A stretch of 64,000 bases of DNA, from the NCBI RefSeq assembly GCF_900458435.1, contig NZ_UHCT01000001.1:2480001-2544000 (forward strand). Direction: 5' to 3'. Below are positions 25,730 through 34,069 of the stretch, one piece after another. Position numbers and translations under genes: made by a program. Within the stretch, counting starts at the first letter, position 1; each line of letters starts with the position of its first letter. The stretch comes from Staphylococcus carnosus. GTDB lineage: Bacteria > Bacillota > Bacilli > Staphylococcales > Staphylococcaceae. Below the pieces are notes generated by a model. The model had not been told where the DNA came from, made no database searches, and saw only the letters and a program-made list of their open reading frames with translations.

Positions 25730-26632
25730 TTAGTTTTTTCCTACTTTGTGCGTTTGCTTTTTTTGAAAAAAATTGGGTAATTTCCCAGCTTTATTTAAGG
25801 TATATAACAATAATCCTAACCAAGCGACTACAACTGTAATTCTTACAATTGTTGCCATTGATGCATCAGCTCCAAAGGCATTCATCAATGTATTGCTGTT
25901 TGTAAAAATAATGAGACCGCCGACAAAGATACCAAGCACTTCAACTGGAATCACTTTAACCATCCATGCCGCAAATGGAGCTGCTGCTACACCACCTATA
26001 CTTAGTGCAGCTACTAACCCCCAATTGATTTGGTCTAATCTTAAGAAAATCAAGAAACTGACAGATGCTGCGATTGTGACAAAGAATTCACTGACAGAAA
26101 CACTTCCAATAACGTGTCTTACATTAGCATTACGTCTTGAAACCAAAACGGAAGTATTAACCGGTCCCCAACCTCCTCCGCCGATAGCAGTTAAAAATCC
26201 AGCTACTGAACTAAGCGGAATCAACAACTTGTTACTAGGCGGCGGGCCGTCGGTATAACTTCTTTTTCCTTTGAATGCAAATTGATAAAGGATATATATA
26301 CCGATTGAAATCAGGAACAAAGCAACGGCCGGTTTTACTATATTTGCATGAAGATGACTGACTAATGCTGCGCCGATGAAAGCAAACATGGATCCCGGCA
26401 CCGCCAATCTTAGAATGAGCTTTTTGTCCGCATTCGCAAATGACATATGCGAAATACCTGAAGCTGCTGTTGTTGCAATTTCAGAAAAATGAATTGTCGC
26501 TGAAACAATGGCAGGAGTGAGCCCGAGTGTTAACAAAATTGATGATGAAGTTACACCGAACCCCATGCCGAGGGAACCGTCAATCAGTTGTGCAAAGAAA
26601 CCGACAAAAGCGATAATCAATAATTTTTTCAT
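25730..26632 (-). CDS. TauE/SafE-family permease (probable sulfate/sulfite transporter)
   Basis: A 300-residue membrane protein with eight or so hydrophobic segments. GSLGMGFGVTSSSILLTLG and SVAGFLTAIGGGGWGP are the paired family motifs of TauE/SafE (DUF81) permeases. Its position directly before sat and cysC suggests it imports sulfate or exports excess sulfite. It is first in the operon, with Shine-Dalgarno AAGGAGC, and has a palindromic regulatory element upstream (26693-26730). Confidence 0.88.
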   Translation of the reverse strand: MKKLLIIAFVGFFAQLIDGSLGMGFGVTSSSILLTLGLTPAIVSATIHFSEIATTAASGISHMSFANADKKLILRLAVPGSMFAFIGAALVSHLHANIVKPAVALFLISIGIYILYQFAFKGKRSYTDGPPPSNKLLIPLSSVAGFLTAIGGGGWGPVNTSVLVSRRNANVRHVIGSVSVSEFFVTIAASVSFLIFLRLDQINWGLVAALSIGGVAAAPFAAWMVKVIPVEVLGIFVGGLIIFTNSNTLMNAFGADASMATIVRITVVVAWLGLLLYTLNKAGKLPNFFQKKQTHKVGKN

Positions 26633-26692
26633 TGTCTCTGCTCCTTTCTTCGAGTAAATGATTTCAAAATTTTCACTTTATTTTATCTAACT

Positions 26693-26730
26693 AGCAAACC
26701 ATAAATTATATTATTCTTATTGGTTTACAA
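26693..26730. promoter_or_regulatory. Inverted AAACCAT/ATTGGTTT element upstream of the permease operon
   Basis: GCAAACCATAA (26694-26704) and TTATTGGTTTAC (about 26717-26727) form an imperfect inverted repeat, about 12 bases apart, between sumT and the permease gene. Related GGTTT half-sites occur upstream of cysJ. It is a candidate site for the cysteine regulator CymR, inferred from gene content. Confidence 0.45.
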
Positions 26731-26791
26731 GGATTTATAGTTATAAAAGTTGAAACTTTTTATTTCAACCCTTAATTGTACAGTGTGTACT

Positions 26792-27565
26792 CTAATGCAA
26801 TGCTGCTTCTGTTAATTGTTGGTGTTGCGCAAATTCTTGGAACCAGTTGATTTTACGATTCATACGCACCACTTCACCTACTATAATCATAGATGGATTT
26901 TTAAAATGCTTTGCATCTTCAACAATTGTTTCTAATGTGCCGACTGCAGTTTCTTGAACTTCTGAAGTCCCTTGATAAACAAGTGCGACAGGTGTATCTG
27001 CTGCTCTGCCGTTTTCTATTAATAAACGGCTGATTTCAGGCAATCGACTGACGCCCATATAAATACACAACGTTTCAGGTCCGCGTGCTAAGTGTTTCCA
27101 ATACTCTTGCTTAAATGTTTTAGATTTATTCACACCTGTTACAAAAGCAACAGATGAACTATAATCTCGATGTGTAACAGGAATACCAGCATAAGCAGGT
27201 GCTGCAATGCCTGATGTAATACCTGGTACAATTTCAAATGGCAAATTTTGGTCTGCCAATACTTCTGCTTCTTCTGCACCTCTGCCGAACAAGAAAGGGT
27301 CACCGCCTTTTAGGCGTGTGACGATATGTCCTTTGCTTGCTAGGCTAACCAATAAGTGATTAATTTCTGCTTGCGGAATGGATGGACCATTCGGGTCTTT
27401 ACCACAATAAATTAGTCTTGTATTTGGTTTAGCATATTCTAATAATGCTTTATTAACGAGGCGATCATATAGAATCACATCTGCTTTCTCAATGGCTTTC
27501 ATGCCCTTGACGGTGATTAAATCCGGATCGCCCGGGCCTGCTCCAACTATATATACTTTTCCCAT
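26792..27565 (-). CDS. sumT: Uroporphyrinogen-III C-methyltransferase (SUMT)
   Basis: A 257-residue SAM-dependent methyltransferase. VGAGPGDPDLITVKG is the N-terminal signature, LKGGDPFLFGRGAEEAE the second, and AGIPVTHRDYSSSV follows. It makes precorrin-2 for siroheme, the cofactor of sulfite reductase encoded by the next gene upstream (cysI, 24 bases away), so it belongs to the cysJ-cysI-sumT unit. It lacks the CysG dehydrogenase/ferrochelatase domain, so those steps must be encoded elsewhere. Confidence 0.93.
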   Translation of the reverse strand: MGKVYIVGAGPGDPDLITVKGMKAIEKADVILYDRLVNKALLEYAKPNTRLIYCGKDPNGPSIPQAEINHLLVSLASKGHIVTRLKGGDPFLFGRGAEEAEVLADQNLPFEIVPGITSGIAAPAYAGIPVTHRDYSSSVAFVTGVNKSKTFKQEYWKHLARGPETLCIYMGVSRLPEISRLLIENGRAADTPVALVYQGTSEVQETAVGTLETIVEDAKHFKNPSMIIVGEVVRMNRKINWFQEFAQHQQLTEAALH

Positions 27566-27589
27566 CTGATCACCCCATTGATTTAAATA

Positions 27590-29299
27590 TTAACCGCGGA
27601 AATCACGACCATCTGTCACTTTTTCAACAATACCTTTACGTACAACGAAATCACCGAAATGTTCACCTTTTTCACGTTCTTTACTGTATTGTTCTAAGAT
27701 AGGTCTTAGACTTTCCAAGATTTCTTTTTCTCCGATATTTTCTTTATACAACTTATTCAAACGGTCACCTTTGAAACTGCCGCCAAGATAGAAATTGTAT
27801 TTACCTGGCGCTTTGCCGATAAATGAAATTTCTGCTAAAGCTGGGCGTGCACATCCATTCGGACAACCTGTCATTCGAATTGTAATTTCTTCTTCACTTA
27901 AACCGAATTCATCTAATAAATCTTCAATTTTTCCAACCAATGATGGTAAATAACGTTCAGATTCAGCCATTGCTAAACCACAAGTCGGGAAAGCGACACA
28001 AGCCATAGAATTACGGCGCAATCCACTATAATTTTTACCATCTGTCAGTCCATAATTATCAATAATTTTCTGAATTTCAGGTTTATCTTTCTCATCTACA
28101 TTTGCAATAATCAAGTTTTGGTTCGGTGTCATTCTAAAGTCGCCTTTATGTACCTTAGCCAATTCTTTAATTGCAGTTTTTAATTTGAAATCCTCCGTAT
28201 CTTTGATACGTCCATTTTGAATGAATAATGTGTAATGATGTTTGCCTGAACCTTCTGTCCAGCCTAAACGATCTCCATTATCTTCAAATTCGAATGATTT
28301 TGCTTCTTCTAATTCCCATCCTAAGCGATCATTCAATTCTTGTTTAATCCAATCAAGACCTTTGCGGTCAACTGTATATTTAAAACGTGCTTGCATACGA
28401 TCTGAACGGTCACCATAATCACGTTGGATTGTTAAGATTTTTTCACAAACTTCTTCTGCTTTATCTTTCGGAATAAAGCCAATCACTTTACCCACTTGCG
28501 GATAAGTTCTCAAGTCATCATGTTTCATACCCATACCGCCGCCGACAGAGACGTTATATCCAATAAGCTCATCATTTTCTACAATACCGATTAAACCAAT
28601 ATCTTGAGAATATACATCGATATCATTTGAAGGTGGTACCGCGATGCCGATTTTAAATTTACGCGGTAAATAAGTCTTACCATACATCGGTTCGTGGTCT
28701 TCTTTTTTAGTATCTACAACTTTTTCGCCATCTAGCCAAATTTCATGATAAGCCGTTGTTTTTGGAAGCAAGTGTTCACTGATACTATCTGCTGCACGAT
28801 TAACTTCAGCATAAATATCTGATTGATACGGATTTGGATTACACATTACGTTACGTGTCACATCACCGCAAGCTGCAATAGAATCAAGTACAGCATCGTG
28901 AATACTTTGCATTGATTTTTTCAAATTCCGTTTCAAAATACCGTGATACTGCATTGTTTGACGTGTTGTTAAACGGATTTGTTCACCCGCGTAATTATCA
29001 GCAAGTGCGTCTAATTTCAACCATTGGTCTGTAGAAACTTTACCGCCAGGAATACGCACACGAATCATAAATGCATATAGTGGTTCTAATTTTTGTTTGC
29101 GACGTTCTTGACGCAAGTCACGGTCATCTTGCATATAACTACCGTGGAATTTCAGTAATTTGGTATCGTCTTCTGCAATTGCGCCTGTGATAGGATCATT
29201 TAACCCTTCCACAATTGTGCCGCGGAGATAATTGCTCTCCCCTTTATTACGTTCTAAATCATCTAAACCTTTATATAATTCGTTATCATTTTTCGCCAT
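27590..29299 (-). CDS. cysI: Sulfite reductase [NADPH] hemoprotein beta subunit
   Basis: A 569-residue siroheme/[4Fe-4S] enzyme reducing sulfite to sulfide. [17 protein letters not shown] and [10 protein letters not shown] supply the four cysteines of the coupled cluster. The N-terminal ferredoxin-like half contains [13 protein letters not shown], typical of the family. It follows cysJ by 23 bases, with GGGGGGAT as Shine-Dalgarno, and precedes sumT, which supplies the siroheme precursor. Confidence 0.96.
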   Translation of the reverse strand: MAKNDNELYKGLDDLERNKGESNYLRGTIVEGLNDPITGAIAEDDTKLLKFHGSYMQDDRDLRQERRKQKLEPLYAFMIRVRIPGGKVSTDQWLKLDALADNYAGEQIRLTTRQTMQYHGILKRNLKKSMQSIHDAVLDSIAACGDVTRNVMCNPNPYQSDIYAEVNRAADSISEHLLPKTTAYHEIWLDGEKVVDTKKEDHEPMYGKTYLPRKFKIGIAVPPSNDIDVYSQDIGLIGIVENDELIGYNVSVGGGMGMKHDDLRTYPQVGKVIGFIPKDKAEEVCEKILTIQRDYGDRSDRMQARFKYTVDRKGLDWIKQELNDRLGWELEEAKSFEFEDNGDRLGWTEGSGKHHYTLFIQNGRIKDTEDFKLKTAIKELAKVHKGDFRMTPNQNLIIANVDEKDKPEIQKIIDNYGLTDGKNYSGLRRNSMACVAFPTCGLAMAESERYLPSLVGKIEDLLDEFGLSEEEITIRMTGCPNGCARPALAEISFIGKAPGKYNFYLGGSFKGDRLNKLYKENIGEKEILESLRPILEQYSKEREKGEHFGDFVVRKGIVEKVTDGRDFRG

Positions 29300-29322
29300 C
29301 GTGGACTATCCCCCCTTAGAAA

Positions 29323-31167
29323 TTAATAAACGTCACGTTGATAGCGTTTTTCTTTTTTCAATTCTGCTAAATAGTTTTCTGATTCTTCTTCAGTTAAGCC
29401 GCCTTCTTTTTCAAGGACGTGCACAATTGCTTGATGTACATCTTTTGCCATGTTTTTTTCATCGCCGCAGACATAAACAGCTGCGCCATTTCTTAACCAG
29501 TCGTAGAATTCTTCGCTATTTTCATCAATTAAATGCTGTACATAGCGTTTTTCTTCTTGGTCTCTTGAAAAGGCAACATCTGCTTTTTCTAAAACACCGT
29601 TATCTAACCAATCTTTGATTTCCGTTTGATATAGGAAATCTGTTGTAAAATGTTGATTACCGAAGAACAACCATGTTTTACCAGTCAAATCTAATTCTTC
29701 ACGCTCTTGCAATACTGCACGGAATGGAGCAATACCAGTACCTGGGCCAATCATGATTACTGGTGTAGTTTCATCAAATGGGAATTTGAAGTTTGGATTT
29801 TTCTTCAAATATACTTTTAATTTATCTCCTGGTTCCACACGCTCTGCTAGTTGAACACTGCACACACCAGAGCGGTCGCGGTCATGTGCTTCATAACGTA
29901 CTGCACATACTGTGATATGCACTTCATCTGGGTTCGCTTGGTTACTGCTGGAAATAGAATAACTGCGTGCCGGAATTTTTCTTAAGACTTGGTGCAATTG
30001 ATCTGGTTGCAATGATTCTGTAGGGAAATCATCTAATAAATCAAGCAAGTCTCTGCCGTATACATATTCTTTAACCCATGCGTTATCTGAAAGACGGTCC
30101 ATCAATTCTTCGTTATCGAAGATTTGTGCTGCACTTTCAAGTAATGGTTTCGTTAATTTAGTAATTTCAAAATAAGAAGTCAATGCATCAGATAATGTCA
30201 TTTTTGTACCTTGCGTATCCACTTCAATCTCTTGTTCTGAATCCCAATCAAGCATATCGATTAATTCATTCACAAGTTCAGGGTCATTTTCAGGCAAGAT
30301 ATTAATAGAATCTCCAGGCGCATACTCATCGCCATAACCTTCTAGTGAAAGTTCAAGATGACGCACTTCTTTATTAGAACCGCGACCTGTGATTTTTTCA
30401 TTTTCTAATACTTCTGCTTCAAATGGATTTGTGCGTGAATAAACTGGAGCAGCGACATCATTTTGAATTGGTTCATTCTGTGCATCTTGAACGACTTGCT
30501 TTACTTCTTGATCACCTAATTCATTAATAATATTGTCTATCCATTCATTTGCTAATTCTTCAAAGTCAATATCACAATCGACACGAGGCAAGATACGATC
30601 AGCGCCTAATTCTTCTAAGCGTGCGTCGAAATCTTTACCAGTTTGACAGAAGAATTCATATGATTGATCACCTAAAGCTAATACAGAGAATCGTGCACCT
30701 TCAAGGTTAGGTGCTTTGCGACCATATAAGAAATCATAGAATGTAACTGCATTATCAGGCGGATCTCCTTCACCATGAGTAGAAGTTACAATGAGTAAAT
30801 CTTCTACTTTTTTCAAATCTTTCGTTTTATATTGATCCATTTCAGACAATGTTACGTCAAAATCTTTTTCTTTTAATTTACTTTCTAATAGTTCTGCAAC
30901 CCATTGGGCATTACCTGATTCAGAACCGAATAATACTGTGATTTTTCTTGGTTCAACCACTTGTGGTTGTGCAGCTTGTGCACCTGCTGCTTCAGGTACT
31001 TGTACAGCGCCGGATGCTGGAACTGTTCTTGCAGCGCCGCCTTGCATATTTGCGGTTAAATAACCACTTAACCAAAGTTTTTGGTCATTAGATAAAGTTG
31101 ATAAAGCTTGATTAATAAGTTGTGCCTGTTCGTCGTTGAACGGACTGTTTGTTGATGATAAACTCAA
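29323..31167 (-). CDS. cysJ: Sulfite reductase [NADPH] flavoprotein alpha subunit
   Basis: A 614-residue diflavin reductase. The flavodoxin domain has VLFGSESGNAQWVAELLE and TSTHGEGDPPDNA. A ferredoxin-reductase part follows, with ARSYSISSS for FAD and MIGPGTGIAPFRAVLQER and VYVCGDEKNMAKDV for NADPH. A start at 31182 (ATGGGGGG) is the Shine-Dalgarno itself; the TTG at 31167 gives MSLSSTNSPFNDEQA, matching the N-terminus of Bacillus CysJ. It is first gene of cysJ-cysI-sumT, and the promoter region at 31183-31300 holds repeated half-sites. Confidence 0.95.
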   Translation of the reverse strand: MSLSSTNSPFNDEQAQLINQALSTLSNDQKLWLSGYLTANMQGGAARTVPASGAVQVPEAAGAQAAQPQVVEPRKITVLFGSESGNAQWVAELLESKLKEKDFDVTLSEMDQYKTKDLKKVEDLLIVTSTHGEGDPPDNAVTFYDFLYGRKAPNLEGARFSVLALGDQSYEFFCQTGKDFDARLEELGADRILPRVDCDIDFEELANEWIDNIINELGDQEVKQVVQDAQNEPIQNDVAAPVYSRTNPFEAEVLENEKITGRGSNKEVRHLELSLEGYGDEYAPGDSINILPENDPELVNELIDMLDWDSEQEIEVDTQGTKMTLSDALTSYFEITKLTKPLLESAAQIFDNEELMDRLSDNAWVKEYVYGRDLLDLLDDFPTESLQPDQLHQVLRKIPARSYSISSSNQANPDEVHITVCAVRYEAHDRDRSGVCSVQLAERVEPGDKLKVYLKKNPNFKFPFDETTPVIMIGPGTGIAPFRAVLQEREELDLTGKTWLFFGNQHFTTDFLYQTEIKDWLDNGVLEKADVAFSRDQEEKRYVQHLIDENSEEFYDWLRNGAAVYVCGDEKNMAKDVHQAIVHVLEKEGGLTEEESENYLAELKKEKRYQRDVY

Positions 31168-31241
31168 GTGTCTTCCCCCCATATATTAATTTTTATTCTT
31201 AGTTTTTTAGTAGGAATTATGCTTAAAAAAATATATTTTAC

Positions 31242-31295
31242 GGAACCTATACCTAGGTCGTTTATAGGTTTGCTTAATTCCAATAGGTTTACTAA
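31242..31295. promoter_or_regulatory. Repeated AACCTATA/TATAGGTTT elements upstream of cysJ
   Basis: GGAACCTATA (31242-31251) is inverted relative to TTATAGGTTTGCTTA (about 31262-31276), and a direct copy, AATAGGTTTACTAA, starts near 31282, 19 bases further. The same half-site appears near the permease operon. The three sites lie within the cysJ promoter region. Likely operators of the cysteine regulon. Confidence 0.5.
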
Positions 31296-31307
31296 GAATT
31301 AGCACCA

Positions 31308-31344
31308 AAAAAATTTTGCCGTGACTTAACTTAAGACTTACGGC
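31308..31344 (-). terminator. Intrinsic terminator of cysH
   Basis: On the minus strand, GCCGTAAGTC...GTCACGGC is followed by AAAATTTTTTT. The stem overlaps the last codons of cysH, so cysH is transcribed separately from cysJ. Confidence 0.75.
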
Positions 31345-32071
31345 CTACATGCAGTCCGCATTCTGTCTTCATATTGTTCGACCATCTTCCCTCTCTCGAA
31401 TCTCCTCCAGCTGCAACTGGCGAAGTACATGGAGCACATCCGATACTCGGATAATTTTGATCATGAAGTATATTGTACGGTAGTTCATTTGATTTAATGT
31501 AGTCCCAAACGTTATCCCAAGTCCAATGAATCAAAGGACAAACTTTGATGGATTGAAAACGTTCATCTTTGTTCAAGAAGTCTGTATTAGCTCGAGTAGG
31601 CGACTGCTCTCTTCTGAGTCCTGAAACCCAAGCTGTCTGGCCTGTTAATACTTCTTCCAATGGTTTCACTTTACGAATATAACAACATTGGTTCGGATCT
31701 CTGTTCCAAAGGTTGTCACCATAATGTTCTGCTTGTTCGTCTACAGTTAAGTCTGGTTTTTTTAATTCAATGTTCAATTCTGGATACTTTGCTTTAACGC
31801 GATTGATCAAATCGTAAGTTTCTTCAAAATGCAGACCTGTATCGAGAAATACAATTCTAGCATCAGGTTTCACTTGTGAAATTAAATCAATCAAGACGAT
31901 GCCCTCAGCTCCGAAACTGCAAGCATATACAATTTCATCTCCGTAAGTATCGTATGCCCACTTCAAGACATGATACGCACCCTTTGTTTCATCGAAAATA
32001 TTCAACGAATCAAAAGGATTTGAGGCGAAGTTTGTATAGGTGATTTTAGAATCCAAATAAATACTCTCCAC
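31331..32071 (-). CDS. cysH: Adenylyl-/phosphoadenylyl-sulfate reductase
   Basis: A 246-residue thioredoxin-dependent reductase forming sulfite. [13 protein letters not shown] is the PP-loop, [15 protein letters not shown] and GCAPCTSPV supply the CC and CxxC pairs that ligate a [4Fe-4S] cluster in assimilatory APS reductases, and TECGLH is the C-terminal catalytic cysteine. The cluster motif means it can use APS, as in Bacillus, even though cysC is present. It is monocistronic. The 295 bases upstream (32072-32366) are AT-rich and show no further gene. Confidence 0.94.
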   Translation of the reverse strand: MESIYLDSKITYTNFASNPFDSLNIFDETKGAYHVLKWAYDTYGDEIVYACSFGAEGIVLIDLISQVKPDARIVFLDTGLHFEETYDLINRVKAKYPELNIELKKPDLTVDEQAEHYGDNLWNRDPNQCCYIRKVKPLEEVLTGQTAWVSGLRREQSPTRANTDFLNKDERFQSIKVCPLIHWTWDNVWDYIKSNELPYNILHDQNYPSIGCAPCTSPVAAGGDSREGRWSNNMKTECGLHVGRKS

Positions 32072-32366
32072 TCGTATTATATAAATTCTGCCAACAACAA
32101 TTCAAATAGTAGTGATGTACGAATTGTCTGAAAATAATTATGTTATGAATCATACCGCGTTCTTTTATTCATGTCAATGAATTATCGGAACATTTACAAA
32201 ATTTATATATCCTTTTTTATACTTTTATTTTTCTCTTTAGAACCCTCTCAGACTCCTGGGTGTATATTACTTTAAAATTAAGCCTACGCTCTTGCTTCTT
32301 TTTCTAAAAAACCGAATAGAAAGTATAAAGTATTATGTTATGATGAATGGCGAAAGAGGTGGCACT

Positions 32367-33953
32367 ATGGGAAGAATTGAAGTGGACCAAATTGAATACA
32401 ACATCGGACCTCGCCAATTATTTAAAATACCGCATTTAAGCATACAGCCACATGTCCGTATTGGTATTGTAGGCAAGAATGGCAGCGGAAAATCAACATT
32501 GCTTAAAATTTTAAGCGGTATACTTGAACCAGATTTCGGTCATGTTAATCGCGAAGGCATCATCGCACACATCCCGCAATTTTCTCAATGGACAAGTCAC
32601 TTGAGTGGCGGTGAAATGATGCGAAAGTACATTTCAGAAGCTTTAGAGAAAAAAGCAGAATTTTTATTTGCTGATGAACCTACTACGCATTTAGATGTTG
32701 AAGGTATAAAGTTATTAGAATCTGAAATCAAAAATTTTGCAGGTGCTTGTTTGATTATTTCGCATGATAGAACTTTCTTAAAACAAACTTGCCAAACGAT
32801 ATGGGAAATCAGTGACCAAACTGTATCTGTATTTAATGGCGGTTATGATGCTTATGTTCAGCAGAAAGAAGATAGAGAAAAACAAGCTTGGGAAGACTAC
32901 CATCAATACGAGCAGAAGAAAAAACAATTAGAACAAGCGATTAAAAATAAACAGCAGCGTGCTCAAGGTGCCACTAAAGTACCTAAAGGCATCGGTGCAC
33001 ATGAAGCAGCGAATTTTAAACATCACTATCAGGGAAAACAGAAAAAATTAGATCAAAATGCAAAAACAATGCAGAAACGACTAGATCAACTTGAAGTGAA
33101 GCATCGTCCTAAAAGTGCTGAATCTATACAGTTAAGTTTGCCGTTTGCAGATAAACTAAAGAACAAGCCTGTTATTCATGCAGACTATTTTTCAAAATCT
33201 ATCAAAGATGAAGTACTATGGAAAGATGCTTATTTTTATATAAATGGCGGCGATAAAATCGGATTAGTTGGAGCAAATGGCTCTGGCAAATCAACGTTAT
33301 TAAAGGCAATTGTAGAAGGTGAAAAAAACCTGAACTTATCATCAAGTTTGCGAATTGGATATTTGAGCCAGAAATTAAATGAATTAGATGAAGAGAAAGA
33401 TATTCTGGATTTTATCAAAGATCATAGTGAACATGAAGAAACTTTGATTCGTACCGTTTTAGCACGTATGCATTTTCGTGGTGATGCTGTATATAAAAAA
33501 ATAGCAGTATTAAGCGGAGGAGAAAAAGTGAAAGTTGCTTTGTGCCAATTAATTTTAAGTCCTTTCAACTTATTGATATTAGATGAGCCCACTAATTCAT
33601 TAGATATTGAGTCTATCGAAGCTTTAGAACAACTTTTAAAAGATTATACAGGTACAAACATCATTGTATCTCACGACCATGAATTTTTAGCGAACGTTAC
33701 TAATAAGATTTTATATTTAGCCAACCACCAATTAAAACTGTTCAATGAAGACTATGCTCATTTTGTTAAAACATTAGAGCAACCTGAATCTACTAAAGAT
33801 AAAACTCAATTACGTAATCAACTGATGTTAGTGGAGAATCGTATTTCAGATATTTTAAGCCGATTAAGTATCGCCCCATCTGAAGAGCTTGATGCACAGT
33901 TCCAAGCATATTTAAAAGAGAAACGTGCGATACTAAAAGAATTAGAAGAATGA
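32367..33953 (+). CDS. ABC-F ATPase (Vga/Msr/Lsa-like, possible ribosome protection)
   Basis: A 528-residue soluble protein with two ABC ATPase domains and no transmembrane segments. The Walker A motifs are GKNGSGKST (about residue 34) and GANGSGKST (about 305), with signature motifs LSGGE (about 75) and LSGGEKVKVALCQL. Between them is a long Lys/Gln-rich coiled linker. The very short first domain (about 45 residues from Walker A to LSGGE) is typical of antibiotic-resistance ABC-F proteins that displace drugs from the ribosome. The ORF opens at 32292, but AAAGAGGTGG selects the ATG at 32367. Resistance activity is inferred, not shown. Confidence 0.85.
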   Translation: MGRIEVDQIEYNIGPRQLFKIPHLSIQPHVRIGIVGKNGSGKSTLLKILSGILEPDFGHVNREGIIAHIPQFSQWTSHLSGGEMMRKYISEALEKKAEFLFADEPTTHLDVEGIKLLESEIKNFAGACLIISHDRTFLKQTCQTIWEISDQTVSVFNGGYDAYVQQKEDREKQAWEDYHQYEQKKKQLEQAIKNKQQRAQGATKVPKGIGAHEAANFKHHYQGKQKKLDQNAKTMQKRLDQLEVKHRPKSAESIQLSLPFADKLKNKPVIHADYFSKSIKDEVLWKDAYFYINGGDKIGLVGANGSGKSTLLKAIVEGEKNLNLSSSLRIGYLSQKLNELDEEKDILDFIKDHSEHEETLIRTVLARMHFRGDAVYKKIAVLSGGEKVKVALCQLILSPFNLLILDEPTNSLDIESIEALEQLLKDYTGTNIIVSHDHEFLANVTNKILYLANHQLKLFNEDYAHFVKTLEQPESTKDKTQLRNQLMLVENRISDILSRLSIAPSEELDAQFQAYLKEKRAILKELEE

Positions 33954-33977
33954 GTCAAAGAAGAACAAGGCTATACT

Positions 33978-34037
33978 AATAAGCTCCTTATAAAGAAAAC
34001 ACTTAAGAAGTGATAACTTTATAAGGAGCTTATTATT
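33978..34037. terminator. Bidirectional intrinsic terminator
   Basis: AATAAGCTCCTTATAAAG and its complement form an 18-bp stem with an inner CACTT/AAGTG hairpin, between the convergent ABC-F and glycosyltransferase genes. Confidence 0.88.
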
Positions 34038-34069
34038 TTCATAATCGGTTGTGCTTTAAATATATTAGT

